A stretch of DNA of 20,443 bases from CBCXVS01 sp965178525 (GTDB lineage: Bacteria; Tectomicrobia; Entotheonellia; Entotheonellales; Entotheonellaceae). The position numbers and the translations under genes were made by a program. Positions 1 to 7,209 of the stretch are shown here, piece by piece. How positions within the stretch are numbered: the stretch's first letter is position 1; each line of letters starts with the position of its first letter. The stretch is taken from contig CBCXVS010000123.1 in the NCBI GenBank assembly GCA_965178525.1, forward strand, positions 1 through 20,443, given 5' to 3'. Under the pieces are notes generated by a model. It was not told where the DNA came from and did not search any database. It was given only the letters and a program-made list of their open reading frames with translations.

Positions 1-1318
1 TCCCGGCTTCGGCGGCGGGACTATGGGGATCGACGGCCGCGACCAACACCCCCTGGGACTCGGCCAGCCCCATGCGCTGCACCAGTTCGGGGGTGACGTC
101 CTCGACCTGCATCCCGAGCTGTTCCGTCACATCGGGAGACGCCGCCGCGACGGCCGGATCGTCGCGCAGGGCGGTAATCGTCACGGTGAGCGTTTGCGCT
201 TTGCCCTGCCGCAGCACCTCGACCGGGACTTTCCTGCCCACTTCGGTGTTGGCCACGACGCGGGGCAATTCGTGCATATCCTGAATCGCGCTACCATCGA
301 AGCTGGTAATAATATCTCCGCGTTTCAAGCCGGCGTGCGCTGCCGGACTATCCGTCATGACATCGGCGACGAGCGCGCCTTTGGCCTCGGGCAAATCAAA
401 CGTGCGGGCCAACTCCGGCGTGACCTTTTGAATCATGACCCCGAGCCATCCACGGGTGACTTTCCCCTTGTCATGCAATTGCGGCAAGAGTTCCTTGGCG
501 AGATTGATCGGCGTGGCAAAGCCGATGCCCGTCCCGCCAGCGATGATCGCGGTATTGATGCCGACCACTTCACCATGGGTGTTAAACAGGGGACCGCCGC
601 TGTTGCCCGGATTGATGGAGGCATCCGTTTGAATAAAATTATCATACTGTCCAGCCCCGATGACGCGCCCCTTGGCGCTGACAATGCCGGCGGTCACCGT
701 GTGCGACAATCCAAAGGGATTGCCAATCGCCATGACCCATTCGCCGATGCGCAGGCGATCGGAATTGCCGAGCGGCACGGTGGGCAGCGTCGCGCTCGTT
801 CGAACCTTAATGAGCGCCAGATCCGTTTTCGGATCCCGCCCCATGACGTCGGCTTCGAATTCGCGCTCGTCATGCAGGATCACCTTGATTTTGTCGGCTT
901 CCTCGATGACGTGATTATTCGTGAGAATCAGGCCCTGCGGATGGATGATGAACCCGGAGCCCAAACTTTGCCGCGCCTGGGGCGGCGCGTCACCAAAAAA
1001 GCGCTCGAAGAATTCGCGGAAGGGATCGTTGCCAAAGGGCTGACGTTCGCGAAACGGACTGCGGAATCCTCGAAAGGGGCGATCGCCGGATCGTTTCGTT
1101 TTCTGTACAATGCTGATGTTGACGACCGCCGGCGAGAGCTTCTCGGCCAGCGCCATGAAAATCTGCAACCCCTGGTGAATGGCCGCAGAGGCCGGGGCGG
1201 GTTGCTCATGCCATAAAGCCTGGCGTTTCGCCGCCATACAGGAACTCCCGGCGACTACGAGACACATGATGGCGCACACGGACATGCCTCGTATTCGGGA
1301 CCATCTCAGACGCTCCAT
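1..1318 (-). CDS. degP: HtrA/DegP-family periplasmic serine protease with PDZ domains (3' end beyond window)
   Basis: This is a trypsin-like protease and chaperone of envelope quality control that degrades misfolded periplasmic and outer-membrane proteins. Reading leftward from ATG at 1318 gives 439 uninterrupted codons that run off the window edge. The start is set by AGGAG at 1325-1329, about 6 bases upstream. Residues 1-30 form a basic then hydrophobic export signal; Cys27 follows GSS, which is a poor lipobox. The catalytic triad is visible: His136 in TNNHV, Asp166 in KTDLALIKV and Ser240 in NPGNSGGPL. The first PDZ domain lies near residues 285-385 (GWLGV, then GLKRGDIITSFDG). A second PDZ begins near 398 and is cut after PHSPAAEAG. 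A phenylalanine- and arginine-rich linker (residues 80-112) precedes the protease domain, as in the DegQ/MucD type. It is transcribed divergently from the yceD operon. Family assignment is secure; the DegP, DegQ or MucD subtype is not. Confidence 0.95.
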   Translation of the reverse strand, partial: MERLRWSRIRGMSVCAIMCLVVAGSSCMAAKRQALWHEQPAPASAAIHQGLQIFMALAEKLSPAVVNISIVQKTKRSGDRPFRGFRSPFRERQPFGNDPFREFFERFFGDAPPQARQSLGSGFIIHPQGLILTNNHVIEEADKIKVILHDEREFEADVMGRDPKTDLALIKVRTSATLPTVPLGNSDRLRIGEWVMAIGNPFGLSHTVTAGIVSAKGRVIGAGQYDNFIQTDASINPGNSGGPLFNTHGEVVGINTAIIAGGTGIGFATPINLAKELLPQLHDKGKVTRGWLGVMIQKVTPELARTFDLPEAKGALVADVMTDSPAAHAGLKRGDIITSFDGSAIQDMHELPRVVANTEVGRKVPVEVLRQGKAQTLTVTITALRDDPAVAAASPDVTEQLGMQVEDVTPELVQRMGLAESQGVLVAAVDPHSPAAEAG

Positions 1319-1465
1319 GAGTTTCTCCTGCAAGGGTTGGGGGCTCCGAGAGACCGGAAGCGCGCGCCGGGAGGCGTTTCCACTGGGTGGCGAGACATGG
1401 CAGTGCCGGCGAGGGCGCTGCAACCGTAGAATCCGAAGCGACGCTAATCGCTTGTGTTTGCTTCA

Positions 1466-1494
1466 AATATACTGATAGCGAAGGTGTATTTCAA
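1466..1494 (-). promoter_or_regulatory. Sigma70-type promoter for htrA/degP
   Basis: Read on the minus strand, a -35 box TTGAAA (1494-1489) is followed after exactly 17 bases by a -10 box TATATT (1471-1466). Both lie in an A/T-rich patch within otherwise G+C-rich DNA. The predicted transcription start is near 1459, giving a leader of about 140 bases before the htrA ATG at 1318. I see no RpoE-type (GGAACTT/TCTGA) element, so the sequence suggests housekeeping rather than envelope-stress expression. This is a motif match only. Confidence 0.6.
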
Positions 1495-1598
1495 GCGCAT
1501 CTGCCAGAGCCGGCAGGATCTGGACGCCCCGCGTTGGCCTGGCGGGCTGGCGCCGTGCCGCTTGTATCGACGTGCTGCGGCCCAGGCGGATGAAGTGC

Positions 1599-1628
1599 TT
1601 GACAAGTTTCCGCGTGCATCGCTATAAT
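1599..1628 (+). promoter_or_regulatory. Near-consensus sigma70 promoter for the yceD-rpmF-plsX-fab operon
   Basis: A perfect TTGACA (1599-1604) is followed after 18 bases by a perfect TATAAT (1623-1628). Transcription should begin near 1635, leaving a leader of about 90 bases before the yceD GTG at 1724. It is the strongest promoter-like sequence I could find in the window and suits a constitutively high-output lipid and ribosomal-protein operon. It is back to back with the htrA promoter, about 105 bases apart. Confidence 0.8.
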
Positions 1629-1664
1629 GAGCTACCTGCCACAGCCTTAGCGACAATATCTGGG

Positions 1665-1695
1665 CTGTATTCCTCAGAATACAGGGACCATCCCT
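1665..1695 (+). promoter_or_regulatory. Leader hairpins upstream of yceD
   Basis: Within the predicted 5' leader there is a perfect 8-bp inverted repeat, CTGTATTC (1665-1672) and GAATACAG (1677-1684), with loop CTCA. A second, smaller hairpin, AGGGA (1683-1687) with TCCCT (1691-1695), shares two bases with the first stem, so the two compete in part. There is no T-run after either, so a simple intrinsic terminator is unlikely. A control role is inference. Confidence 0.4.
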
Positions 1696-1723
1696 CAAAT
1701 CAGAGAACAAGAGGATAGGGCTG

Positions 1724-2284
1724 GTGACGCCTCCGCTACCGGGTCATGCCTTGGTGATCGACCTTGCGAAGATTCCTATACACGGATTAGCGCTTGATAC
1801 GGAAATTGCTCCGGCATCTCTGCATTTACCACAGGACGAGTCGTTCACCGTCACGGCGCCAATACGGGTGCAAGGGCTGCTGACGAAGGTCATGGAGCAG
1901 GTGTATTTTCAGGGACAGATCTGCGGGACGCTAACCGTCCCCTGTAGCCGGTGTTTAGAACTGGTATCCGACGACTTTGTCGTGGACGTGCGGGTCGTCT
2001 TTTTGTTTGCCGCCTCCTATGGGTCCTCAGATGAGGAGCGGTGGGACAGCTTCGCCGATGACCTCGATGTGTATGCCCATGATGGGATCAGAATGGATTT
2101 GCAACCGTTGGTGCGCGATCAGGTGGTCCTGGCTTTCCCCGCGCAGACGTTATGCCGTGAGGATTGTGCGGGGCTGTGTCAGGTGTGTGGGGCCAATCGG
2201 AACGAGCAGCCCTGTGCGTGTCAGGTGGAGAATACGGATTCCCGCTTTGCGATTCTGAAGCGCTTGAATTTGCCATCGTCTTGA
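1724..2284 (+). CDS. yceD: DUF177/YceD family protein
   Basis: The 186-residue product matches the DUF177 (YceD) family, which nearly always sits directly upstream of rpmF. Plant and bacterial relatives have been tied to 23S rRNA accumulation, but the biochemical role here is not shown by sequence. Visible family marks are CSRCLE near residues 70-75, the block LVRDQVVLAFP, and a C-terminal cysteine cluster (LCREDCAGLCQVCG, then PCAC) that looks metal-binding, followed by DSRFAILKRL. The start is a GTG with a G-rich Shine-Dalgarno region (GAGGATAGGG, 1711-1720). It is the first gene of the operon, just after a strong promoter and hairpin leader, and ends about a dozen bases before rpmF, implying joint expression. 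Confidence 0.9.
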   Translation: MTPPLPGHALVIDLAKIPIHGLALDTEIAPASLHLPQDESFTVTAPIRVQGLLTKVMEQVYFQGQICGTLTVPCSRCLELVSDDFVVDVRVVFLFAASYGSSDEERWDSFADDLDVYAHDGIRMDLQPLVRDQVVLAFPAQTLCREDCAGLCQVCGANRNEQPCACQVENTDSRFAILKRLNLPSS

Positions 2285-2296
2285 AAGGGCTGAATG

Positions 2297-2473
2297 ATGG
2301 GCGTGCCAAAGCGTAAAACATCAAAATCTCGCCGCGATAAGCGTCGCACGCATCAGCGCCTCCCACTGCCGAGTCGGAGCGTGTGTCCCCAGTGTCAGGA
2401 GATGACGCTTCCTCACCACGTATGCCCGACTTGCGGGTTCTATAAAGGGAAACAGGTTATCGAAGTCAGTTAG
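2297..2473 (+). CDS. rpmF: 50S ribosomal protein L32
   Basis: This small gene encodes a 58-residue ribosomal protein of the large subunit. The start of the product, MGVPKRKTSKSRRDKRR, matches the L32 N-terminus (usually MAVPKRKTS). It is followed by a zinc ribbon with two CxxC pairs, CPQC and CPTC, nine residues apart, so this is the zinc-binding (C+) form. Two tandem in-frame ATGs exist at 2294 and 2297. I chose 2297 because AAGGG (2285-2289) is then 7 bases upstream and the N-terminus fits the family. The gene lies between yceD and plsX, the common bacterial order linking ribosome and phospholipid synthesis. Confidence 0.95.
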   Translation: MGVPKRKTSKSRRDKRRTHQRLPLPSRSVCPQCQEMTLPHHVCPTCGFYKGKQVIEVS

Positions 2474-2510
2474 GCGTCGTCGGGACCGTGAGGTACTCTC
2501 ACAGCCCGTA

Positions 2511-2570
2511 ACACGTTGAAGTACCTGGATAGAATAGCTCCTCTACATTATTTCTCCAGAGGAAAACGAT
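2511..2570 (+). repeat. Dispersed intergenic repeat, copy A (upstream of plsX)
   Basis: This stretch between rpmF and plsX aligns by hand with 17223-17278, between bamA and skp. About 44 of 55 aligned columns are identical, with gaps of 1, 1 and 5 bases. Best-conserved blocks are AGTACCTGGATAGAAT (AGTTCCTGGACAAAAT in copy B) and TCCAGAGGAAAA (identical in both). Neither copy encodes a recognisable peptide. It may be a MITE-like or shared regulatory element; its nature is unknown. Confidence 0.6.
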
Positions 2571-2618
2571 ACATTTCATTCTGTCTGTTGCGGTACTGAC
2601 AGCGAGGGTATCCCATTG

Positions 2619-3755
2619 ATGAAGATCGCTGTCGATGGCATGGGCGGGGATTATGCGCCGCAAGCGATTGTCGAAGGTGCGGTGCTGGCGGCCCAGGAGC
2701 TGAATGCCGACATTGTCTTGGTGGGTGATGAAGCGCGTCTGGAGCGCGAGCTCGATCGGCTGCAGGCGCACAAGTTGCCCATTACCATCTGCCATGCGTC
2801 GGAAGTCGTCTATATGGACGAAGCGCCTGGTATGGCCTTGCGGCGAAAGCGTTTTTCGTCCATCCGTGTGGCCACGGACCTGGTGCGCAGTGGCGCGGCG
2901 CAAGCCGTGGTGAGCGCGGGAAATACGGGGGCCGCATTGGCGGCGTCGACCATGATCCTGAAGCCAATCAAGGGGATTGATCGGCCTGCGATCGCGACGC
3001 TCATGCCGACGCAGAAGGGCTCGACGATTTTGCTTGACGGCGGGGCCAATGTCGATTGTAAGGCCACACAGCTCTTTCAGTTCGGCCTCATGGGCCACGT
3101 CTTAGCCAAGTATGTGTTTCACAAGCCCTCACCGGTTATCGGCCTCCTGGCCATTGGGGAGGAGGATTCCAAGGGCAACGATGTGACCAAAGAAGCGTTT
3201 TTGCTTTTCAAGCAGAGCGACCTGAATTTTTTGGGCAATGTGGAGGGCAAGCATTTTTTCCGCGGCATGGCCGATGTGGTGGTCTGCGATGGCTTCATCG
3301 GGAACATCGCTTTGAAAATGTGCGAGGGGGTGGCTGAAATGTATGGGCAGTCCCTGAAATCCAGTCTGACCACCTCGCTCTGGCGCCGTGTGGGCGCCTT
3401 TTTGCTCCGGCCTGCTCTGCGGGAGATTCGCCAGCGCGTTGATGCCGCTGAGTACGGCGGCATGCCGCTGATCGGGGTGAATGGGACGTGTATCATCGCC
3501 CATGGCAATTCCACCCCCAAGGCGATCAAAAATGCCATTCATATGGCCAAGCGCTTCGCGGAAGAGCAGGTGACGGAGCGGATTCAACAAGATCTCGAAC
3601 GCAATAGCGATATCTTGGACCTCGATGATACGCGACGCCGTAAACTCTGGCGTCAGATTCGGAGTCACATGTCATTTCGTGGCGAACGTGAATATGAGGA
3701 TGAACCGCCAGAACCACATGATGACCTCCCGTCATCTCGGAGGCCACTCCTCTAA
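2619..3755 (+). CDS. plsX: Phosphate acyltransferase PlsX
   Basis: PlsX converts acyl-ACP to acyl-phosphate, the donor used by PlsY for the first step of phospholipid synthesis at the cytoplasmic membrane. The 378-residue product begins MKIAVDGMGGDYAP and carries the family blocks VVSAGNTGAALA, LLDGGANVDC, GNVEG, VVVCDGFIGNIALK and YGGMPLIGVNG. The ATG at 2619 is preferred over an adjacent in-frame TTG (2616); GAGGG lies at 2604-2608. It is longer than many relatives: the last 45 or so residues form a charged tail (RRRKLWRQIR, then an acidic and proline-rich stretch ending SSRRPLL) with no counterpart I recall in B. subtilis PlsX. A 145-base gap containing repeat copy A separates it from rpmF. 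fabD follows after 34 bases, with no fabH between. Confidence 0.95.
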   Translation: MKIAVDGMGGDYAPQAIVEGAVLAAQELNADIVLVGDEARLERELDRLQAHKLPITICHASEVVYMDEAPGMALRRKRFSSIRVATDLVRSGAAQAVVSAGNTGAALAASTMILKPIKGIDRPAIATLMPTQKGSTILLDGGANVDCKATQLFQFGLMGHVLAKYVFHKPSPVIGLLAIGEEDSKGNDVTKEAFLLFKQSDLNFLGNVEGKHFFRGMADVVVCDGFIGNIALKMCEGVAEMYGQSLKSSLTTSLWRRVGAFLLRPALREIRQRVDAAEYGGMPLIGVNGTCIIAHGNSTPKAIKNAIHMAKRFAEEQVTERIQQDLERNSDILDLDDTRRRKLWRQIRSHMSFRGEREYEDEPPEPHDDLPSSRRPLL

Positions 3756-3789
3756 GTGATTTCCCGCAGTCAGGTAGGACACGCACACC

Positions 3790-4728
3790 ATGGCCGAACG
3801 TCTCATCTGTGTTTTTCCCGGGCAAGGGTCGCAGTTTGTGGGTATGGGACGTGACCTGTGGGTATGGGACGTGACCTGTACGACGCCGGCGCGGCTGCGC
3901 GCGCGCTATCGCTATGCAGAGGCGAATGAGGCCCTCGGGTACGATTTGCAACAACTTTGTTTCGAGGGGCCTGAGGAGACCTTACGCCTCACCCAGCAGC
4001 ATACGCAGCCTGCCATTCTGCTCCATAGCATCGCGGCCTGGACGTTGTTGGCCCAGCGTGGGGTGCAACCGCTCATGCTGGCCGGTCACAGCTTGGGCGA
4101 ATACTCGGCGTTGGTGGCGGCGGGCGTGCTGGCGTTTGCCGATGCCGTGCGTCTGGTGCATCAGCGTGGCGCCTTTATGCAGCAGGCGGCGCCGCCTGGG
4201 GAAGGCGGTATGGCGGCGATGATGGGCATGGCGTCTCAGGATGTCGACGCGTTATGTGCCGAGTTCGCCACTGGCGGGGTGTTAGAGCCGGCCAATTACA
4301 ATGCGCCTGACCAGATCGTGATTGCTGGGCATGCGCCGCTGGTACATGCCGCGGTTGAAGCCGCCAAGGAACGCCGCATGGGCTGCACGGTGCTCCTCAA
4401 TGTCAGCGCCCCGTTCCATTGCGCTTTACTCCAGCCCGCCGCCGCCCAATTGGATGCGGTCTTGGCCGAGGTGGCCTATGGTCCTTTTGCGATACCGGTG
4501 ATTTCTAATGTGACGGCAGCGCGCCATCCGTCGCCCCAGGAGGTGCGGCGGCTGTTGGTCGAGCAGGTAACGGCGTCGGTGCGTTGGGATGCGTCGATCC
4601 GATATGCGATCGAGCAGGGGTGTGATACGCTTTTGGAGGTTGGCCCAGGCAAGGTCTTGTCGTCGCTCATGCGGCGCATTGACCGGCAGATCCGGGTCTT
4701 GGCGCTGGATGACGTGCTGGCCTGTTAA
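3790..4728 (+). CDS. fabD: Malonyl-CoA:ACP transacylase FabD, with a scrambled N-terminal segment
   Basis: FabD moves malonyl from CoA to acyl carrier protein, supplying the extender unit for fatty acid synthesis. The 312-residue product shows GQGSQ at 11-15, the nucleophile elbow GHSLGEYS with Ser101, Arg126 in RGAF, and catalytic His210 in APFHC. All key residues are present. ATG at 3790 has AGGTAGGA upstream. The oddity is residues 24-42 (WVWDVTCTTPARLRARYRY). A perfect 20-base tandem duplication (3838-3877) shifts the frame, and it returns near 3904-3915, where CGCTAT is repeated. Counting between GM and AEA gives 23 residues against 15 in E. coli FabD. That is 24 extra bases, explained by the 20-base duplication plus about 4 bases. 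The protein may still work, or the region may be a sequencing or assembly error. Confidence 0.9.
   Translation: MAERLICVFPGQGSQFVGMGRDLWVWDVTCTTPARLRARYRYAEANEALGYDLQQLCFEGPEETLRLTQQHTQPAILLHSIAAWTLLAQRGVQPLMLAGHSLGEYSALVAAGVLAFADAVRLVHQRGAFMQQAAPPGEGGMAAMMGMASQDVDALCAEFATGGVLEPANYNAPDQIVIAGHAPLVHAAVEAAKERRMGCTVLLNVSAPFHCALLQPAAAQLDAVLAEVAYGPFAIPVISNVTAARHPSPQEVRRLLVEQVTASVRWDASIRYAIEQGCDTLLEVGPGKVLSSLMRRIDRQIRVLALDDVLAC
3837..3879 (+). repeat. 20-bp tandem duplication inside fabD
   Basis: The unit GTGGGTATGGGACGTGACCT occurs twice in tandem without mismatch (3838-3857 and 3858-3877), with period-20 identity extending over 3837-3879. Because 20 is not a multiple of 3, the second copy and the bases after it are read in a different frame. 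Removing one copy restores the usual FabD reading MGRDLYDAGAAARA, but then needs a further small indel downstream to rejoin AEANEAL. Confidence 0.97.
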
Positions 4729-4741
4729 CGGGTGAAGATAG

Positions 4742-5488
4742 ATGGCGCAGTTGCAAGACAAAGTTGCGGTGGTCACGGGCGCCTCGCGGGGGATTGGGCG
4801 CGCCATTGCCCTAGCTTTGGGGCAGGCTGGCGCACGCGTCGCGGTTACTTGCACACAGCAGCGCGCCGCCGCGGACGAAGTCCTGGAGAGCCTGCGTCAA
4901 CTTGGCAGTGATGGGCGGGTGTACCAATTCGATGTGGCGGACTTTGACGCGACGACGCAGGCATTTAATCAAGTCGTGGATGATTTCGGACGGTTGGATG
5001 TGTTGGTTAGCAACGCTGGGGTGAGGCGGGATCAGCTGTTGGTGCGGATGAAGTCTGAAGACTGGGACATGGTGTTGCAGACCAATCTGGCAGGTACCTT
5101 TCACTGCGCGCGGGCGGCTGCGCGCACGATGCTGCGGCAACGGTGGGGGCGCATTATTGCGATTTCTTCCGTTGCCGGGTTGGTGGGCAATGCTGGGCAG
5201 GCGAACTATGCCGCGTCCAAAGCCGGTATGATCGGCTTGACCAAGGCGCTGGCAAAAGAGTTGGCGCCACGGGGGATCACGGTGAATGCGGTGGCGCCCG
5301 GGTTGATTGATACGGATATGACCCGGTCGTTGTCCGAAACCCAACGGCAAGCGTTATTACAACAGGTGCCGAGTGGCGCGTTCGGCACGCCGGAAGACGT
5401 CGCCGCTTGTGTTGTATTTCTGGCTTCGGAGGCGGCGCGGTATATCACGGGTGAGGTGATTAGCGTCAGTGGTGGGTTAACGATGTAA
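4742..5488 (+). CDS. fabG: 3-oxoacyl-[ACP] reductase FabG
   Basis: FabG is the NADPH-dependent short-chain dehydrogenase that reduces 3-ketoacyl-ACP in each elongation round. The 248-residue length is typical. The nucleotide-binding motif TGASRGIG (12-19) and the NAG motif (91-93) are present. The catalytic set is Asn115, Ser143, Tyr156 in the YAASK motif, and Lys160. The C-terminus GEVISVSGG is the usual family ending. It begins 13 bases after the fabD stop with a weak GGTGAAG Shine-Dalgarno, suggesting translation is partly coupled to fabD. Position between fabD and acpP matches the classical fab cluster, so it is the housekeeping FabG rather than another SDR. Confidence 0.96.
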   Translation: MAQLQDKVAVVTGASRGIGRAIALALGQAGARVAVTCTQQRAAADEVLESLRQLGSDGRVYQFDVADFDATTQAFNQVVDDFGRLDVLVSNAGVRRDQLLVRMKSEDWDMVLQTNLAGTFHCARAAARTMLRQRWGRIIAISSVAGLVGNAGQANYAASKAGMIGLTKALAKELAPRGITVNAVAPGLIDTDMTRSLSETQRQALLQQVPSGAFGTPEDVAACVVFLASEAARYITGEVISVSGGLTM

Positions 5489-5560
5489 GCGGCAGCGCTG
5501 GGGGGTGGGCTCCCGGCGTGTGGCTCGCTTGTGGCTTCCTTGCTAGGAGGAAAGAGAACA

Positions 5561-5842
5561 ATGGATGAGAAGCCGATTACTATTGCGGACCGAGTCCGGA
5601 CGATCATCGTCGAGCAGTTGGGTGTGGATGAGAAGGAGGTGACGGAAAAGGCTTCCTTTATTGATGATTTGGGGGCGGATTCGTTAGATATGGTCGAATT
5701 GGTCATGGCATTTGAAGAAAAGTTTGAGGTCGAAATTCCTGATGAAGATGCGGAAGATATTACCACCGTATCCGAAGCGGTGAGCTATATTGAAAAGAAA
5801 GAGGAAGAGAACAAGAAGCAGGGGCAAACCTCCGAAACATGA
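5561..5842 (+). CDS. acpP: Acyl carrier protein
   Basis: This 93-residue acidic protein carries the growing acyl chain on phosphopantetheine attached to Ser41 in the GADSLDMVE motif. It serves FabD, FabG, FabF, FabZ, PlsX, LpxA and LpxD, all encoded in this window. A perfect AGGAGG (5545-5550) lies 10 bases upstream of the ATG at 5561. The longer reading from 5531 would use an upstream start without family support and is rejected. It is longer than the usual 77-80 residues because of a lysine- and glutamate-rich C-terminal tail (KKEEENKKQ, then GQTSET). The strong ribosome binding site fits the high level of ACP expected in cells. Confidence 0.96.
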   Translation: MDEKPITIADRVRTIIVEQLGVDEKEVTEKASFIDDLGADSLDMVELVMAFEEKFEVEIPDEDAEDITTVSEAVSYIEKKEEENKKQGQTSET

Positions 5843-5961
5843 GGCCCGGGTGTACCCTGCCGTGATGGGAGCGGTGAGGCATGCGCAGAGGGACCGCTGC
5901 TACGATGCCTGTGTCCGAAAGGGGGGTGGAGGGGAGACCTTGAGATGAGAGGTAGAATTGC

Positions 5962-7209
5962 GTGAGCAGAAGAGTCGTGGTGACAGGATTGGGCGCGGTG
6001 ACGCCACTGGGCACGGGGGTGCAAGAAAGTTGGGAAGCCCTGTTGAAGGGCGTGAGTGGTGTACGAAAGATTGAACGGTTTGATGTGAGTGCGCACCCCT
6101 GTCAAATCGCGGCCGAAGCACGGGATTTCGATCCGCTCGACTATATGGACCGCAAAGAGGTCAAGCGGGCGGAACGCTTTACCCAGTTTGCCCTCGCGAG
6201 TGCGAGCATGGCGATGGAAGATGCGGGGTTGCCCATGCCGGACGTTCCGGCGGACCGCATGGGCTGTGTAGTTGGCGTTGGGTTTAGTGGTATGGCGACG
6301 ATTGAACGCAACCACGCCACCCTCTTACGGGCCGGCCCCGAACGGGTGTCGCCGTTTTTAATCCCCATGGTCGCGCCCAATCTTGCCGCCGGCCAGGTCA
6401 GCATACGTTTCGGTTTGCGGGGCCCGAATTTGTGTATGGCCACCGCCTGCGCCGCCGGGACCCATGCGCTTGGCGATGCCTATCGCATCATTCAGCGCGG
6501 CGAGGCGGATGTCATGTTGGCAGGTGGGAGTGAGGCCGTCATCACGCCTTTGACCCTTGCCGGCTTTGGGATGATGCGGGCCCTGTCCACGCGCAACGAG
6601 GCGCCGCAGCAGGCGAGCCGTCCGTTTGATCAGGACCGTGATGGCTTCGTGATGGGAGAAGGAGCCGGGCTGCTGGTGCTCGAGGACTTGGAGCTGGCAC
6701 AGCGGCGCGGCGCGACGATTTATGCCGAGATGGTGGGATATGGCATGAGTGCCGACGCATATCACATGACGCAGCCGGATCCGGAGGCGCAGGGCGTGAT
6801 GCTCTGTATGCAGCGGGCGTTGGATGATGCCGGGTTGGCGCCCCATGCCATCGACTACATCAATGCGCACGGGACGTCGACACCCTACAATGACAAGTGT
6901 GAAACATTAGCTGTCCGCAACGTGTTCGGCGAGCATGCCTACCGCCTGGCCATGAGTTCGACGAAGTCGATGACGGGCCATTTGTTCGGTGCTGGCGGCG
7001 CTGTGGAGGGCCTCTTTACGGTACTGACGATTGCAAGCAATGTGATACCGCCTACCATGAATTGGAACACGCGGGATGCGGATTGCGACTTGGATTACGT
7101 GCCCAATGCCGCACGCTATAAACCCGTGCGCGTCGCCATGTCCAATTCCTTTGGCTTCGGTGGGACAAACGCGAGTATGATGTTTGCCAAATACCAGGAG
7201 ACGCTGTGA
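5962..7209 (+). CDS. fabF: 3-oxoacyl-[ACP] synthase II FabF
   Basis: FabF is the elongating condensing enzyme that joins malonyl-ACP to acyl-ACP. The 415-residue thiolase-fold protein has the active-site triad Cys163 (in ATACAAGTHA), His303 (in NAHGTSTPYND) and His340 (in MTGHLFGAGG), with Lys335 nearby. The C-terminal SFGFGGTNAS block is also present. It starts at GTG 5962 with AGAGG at 5948-5952. A 119-base gap after acpP shows no convincing promoter or terminator, only a weak 6-bp inverted repeat. Its stop codon overlaps the rnc start. The Cys-His-His pattern separates it from FabH (Cys-His-Asn). As fabH is absent nearby, chain initiation must be done by a gene elsewhere or by another route. 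Confidence 0.96.
   Translation: MSRRVVVTGLGAVTPLGTGVQESWEALLKGVSGVRKIERFDVSAHPCQIAAEARDFDPLDYMDRKEVKRAERFTQFALASASMAMEDAGLPMPDVPADRMGCVVGVGFSGMATIERNHATLLRAGPERVSPFLIPMVAPNLAAGQVSIRFGLRGPNLCMATACAAGTHALGDAYRIIQRGEADVMLAGGSEAVITPLTLAGFGMMRALSTRNEAPQQASRPFDQDRDGFVMGEGAGLLVLEDLELAQRRGATIYAEMVGYGMSADAYHMTQPDPEAQGVMLCMQRALDDAGLAPHAIDYINAHGTSTPYNDKCETLAVRNVFGEHAYRLAMSSTKSMTGHLFGAGGAVEGLFTVLTIASNVIPPTMNWNTRDADCDLDYVPNAARYKPVRVAMSNSFGFGGTNASMMFAKYQETL

Noticed and set aside
23..1216. A 397-codon plus-strand open frame at the left edge
   Set aside because: It lies wholly antisense to htrA, whose triad and PDZ motifs read perfectly on the minus strand. The plus-strand product has no recognisable motifs.
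2516..2535. TTGAAG and TAGAAT as a possible plsX promoter
   Set aside because: The spacer is only 8 bases, far too short for sigma70. The bases belong to the dispersed repeat.
5870..5898. Inverted repeat AGCGGT/ACCGCT between acpP and fabF
   Set aside because: It has only 6 base pairs around a 17-base loop and no T-tract, so it is not a credible terminator.
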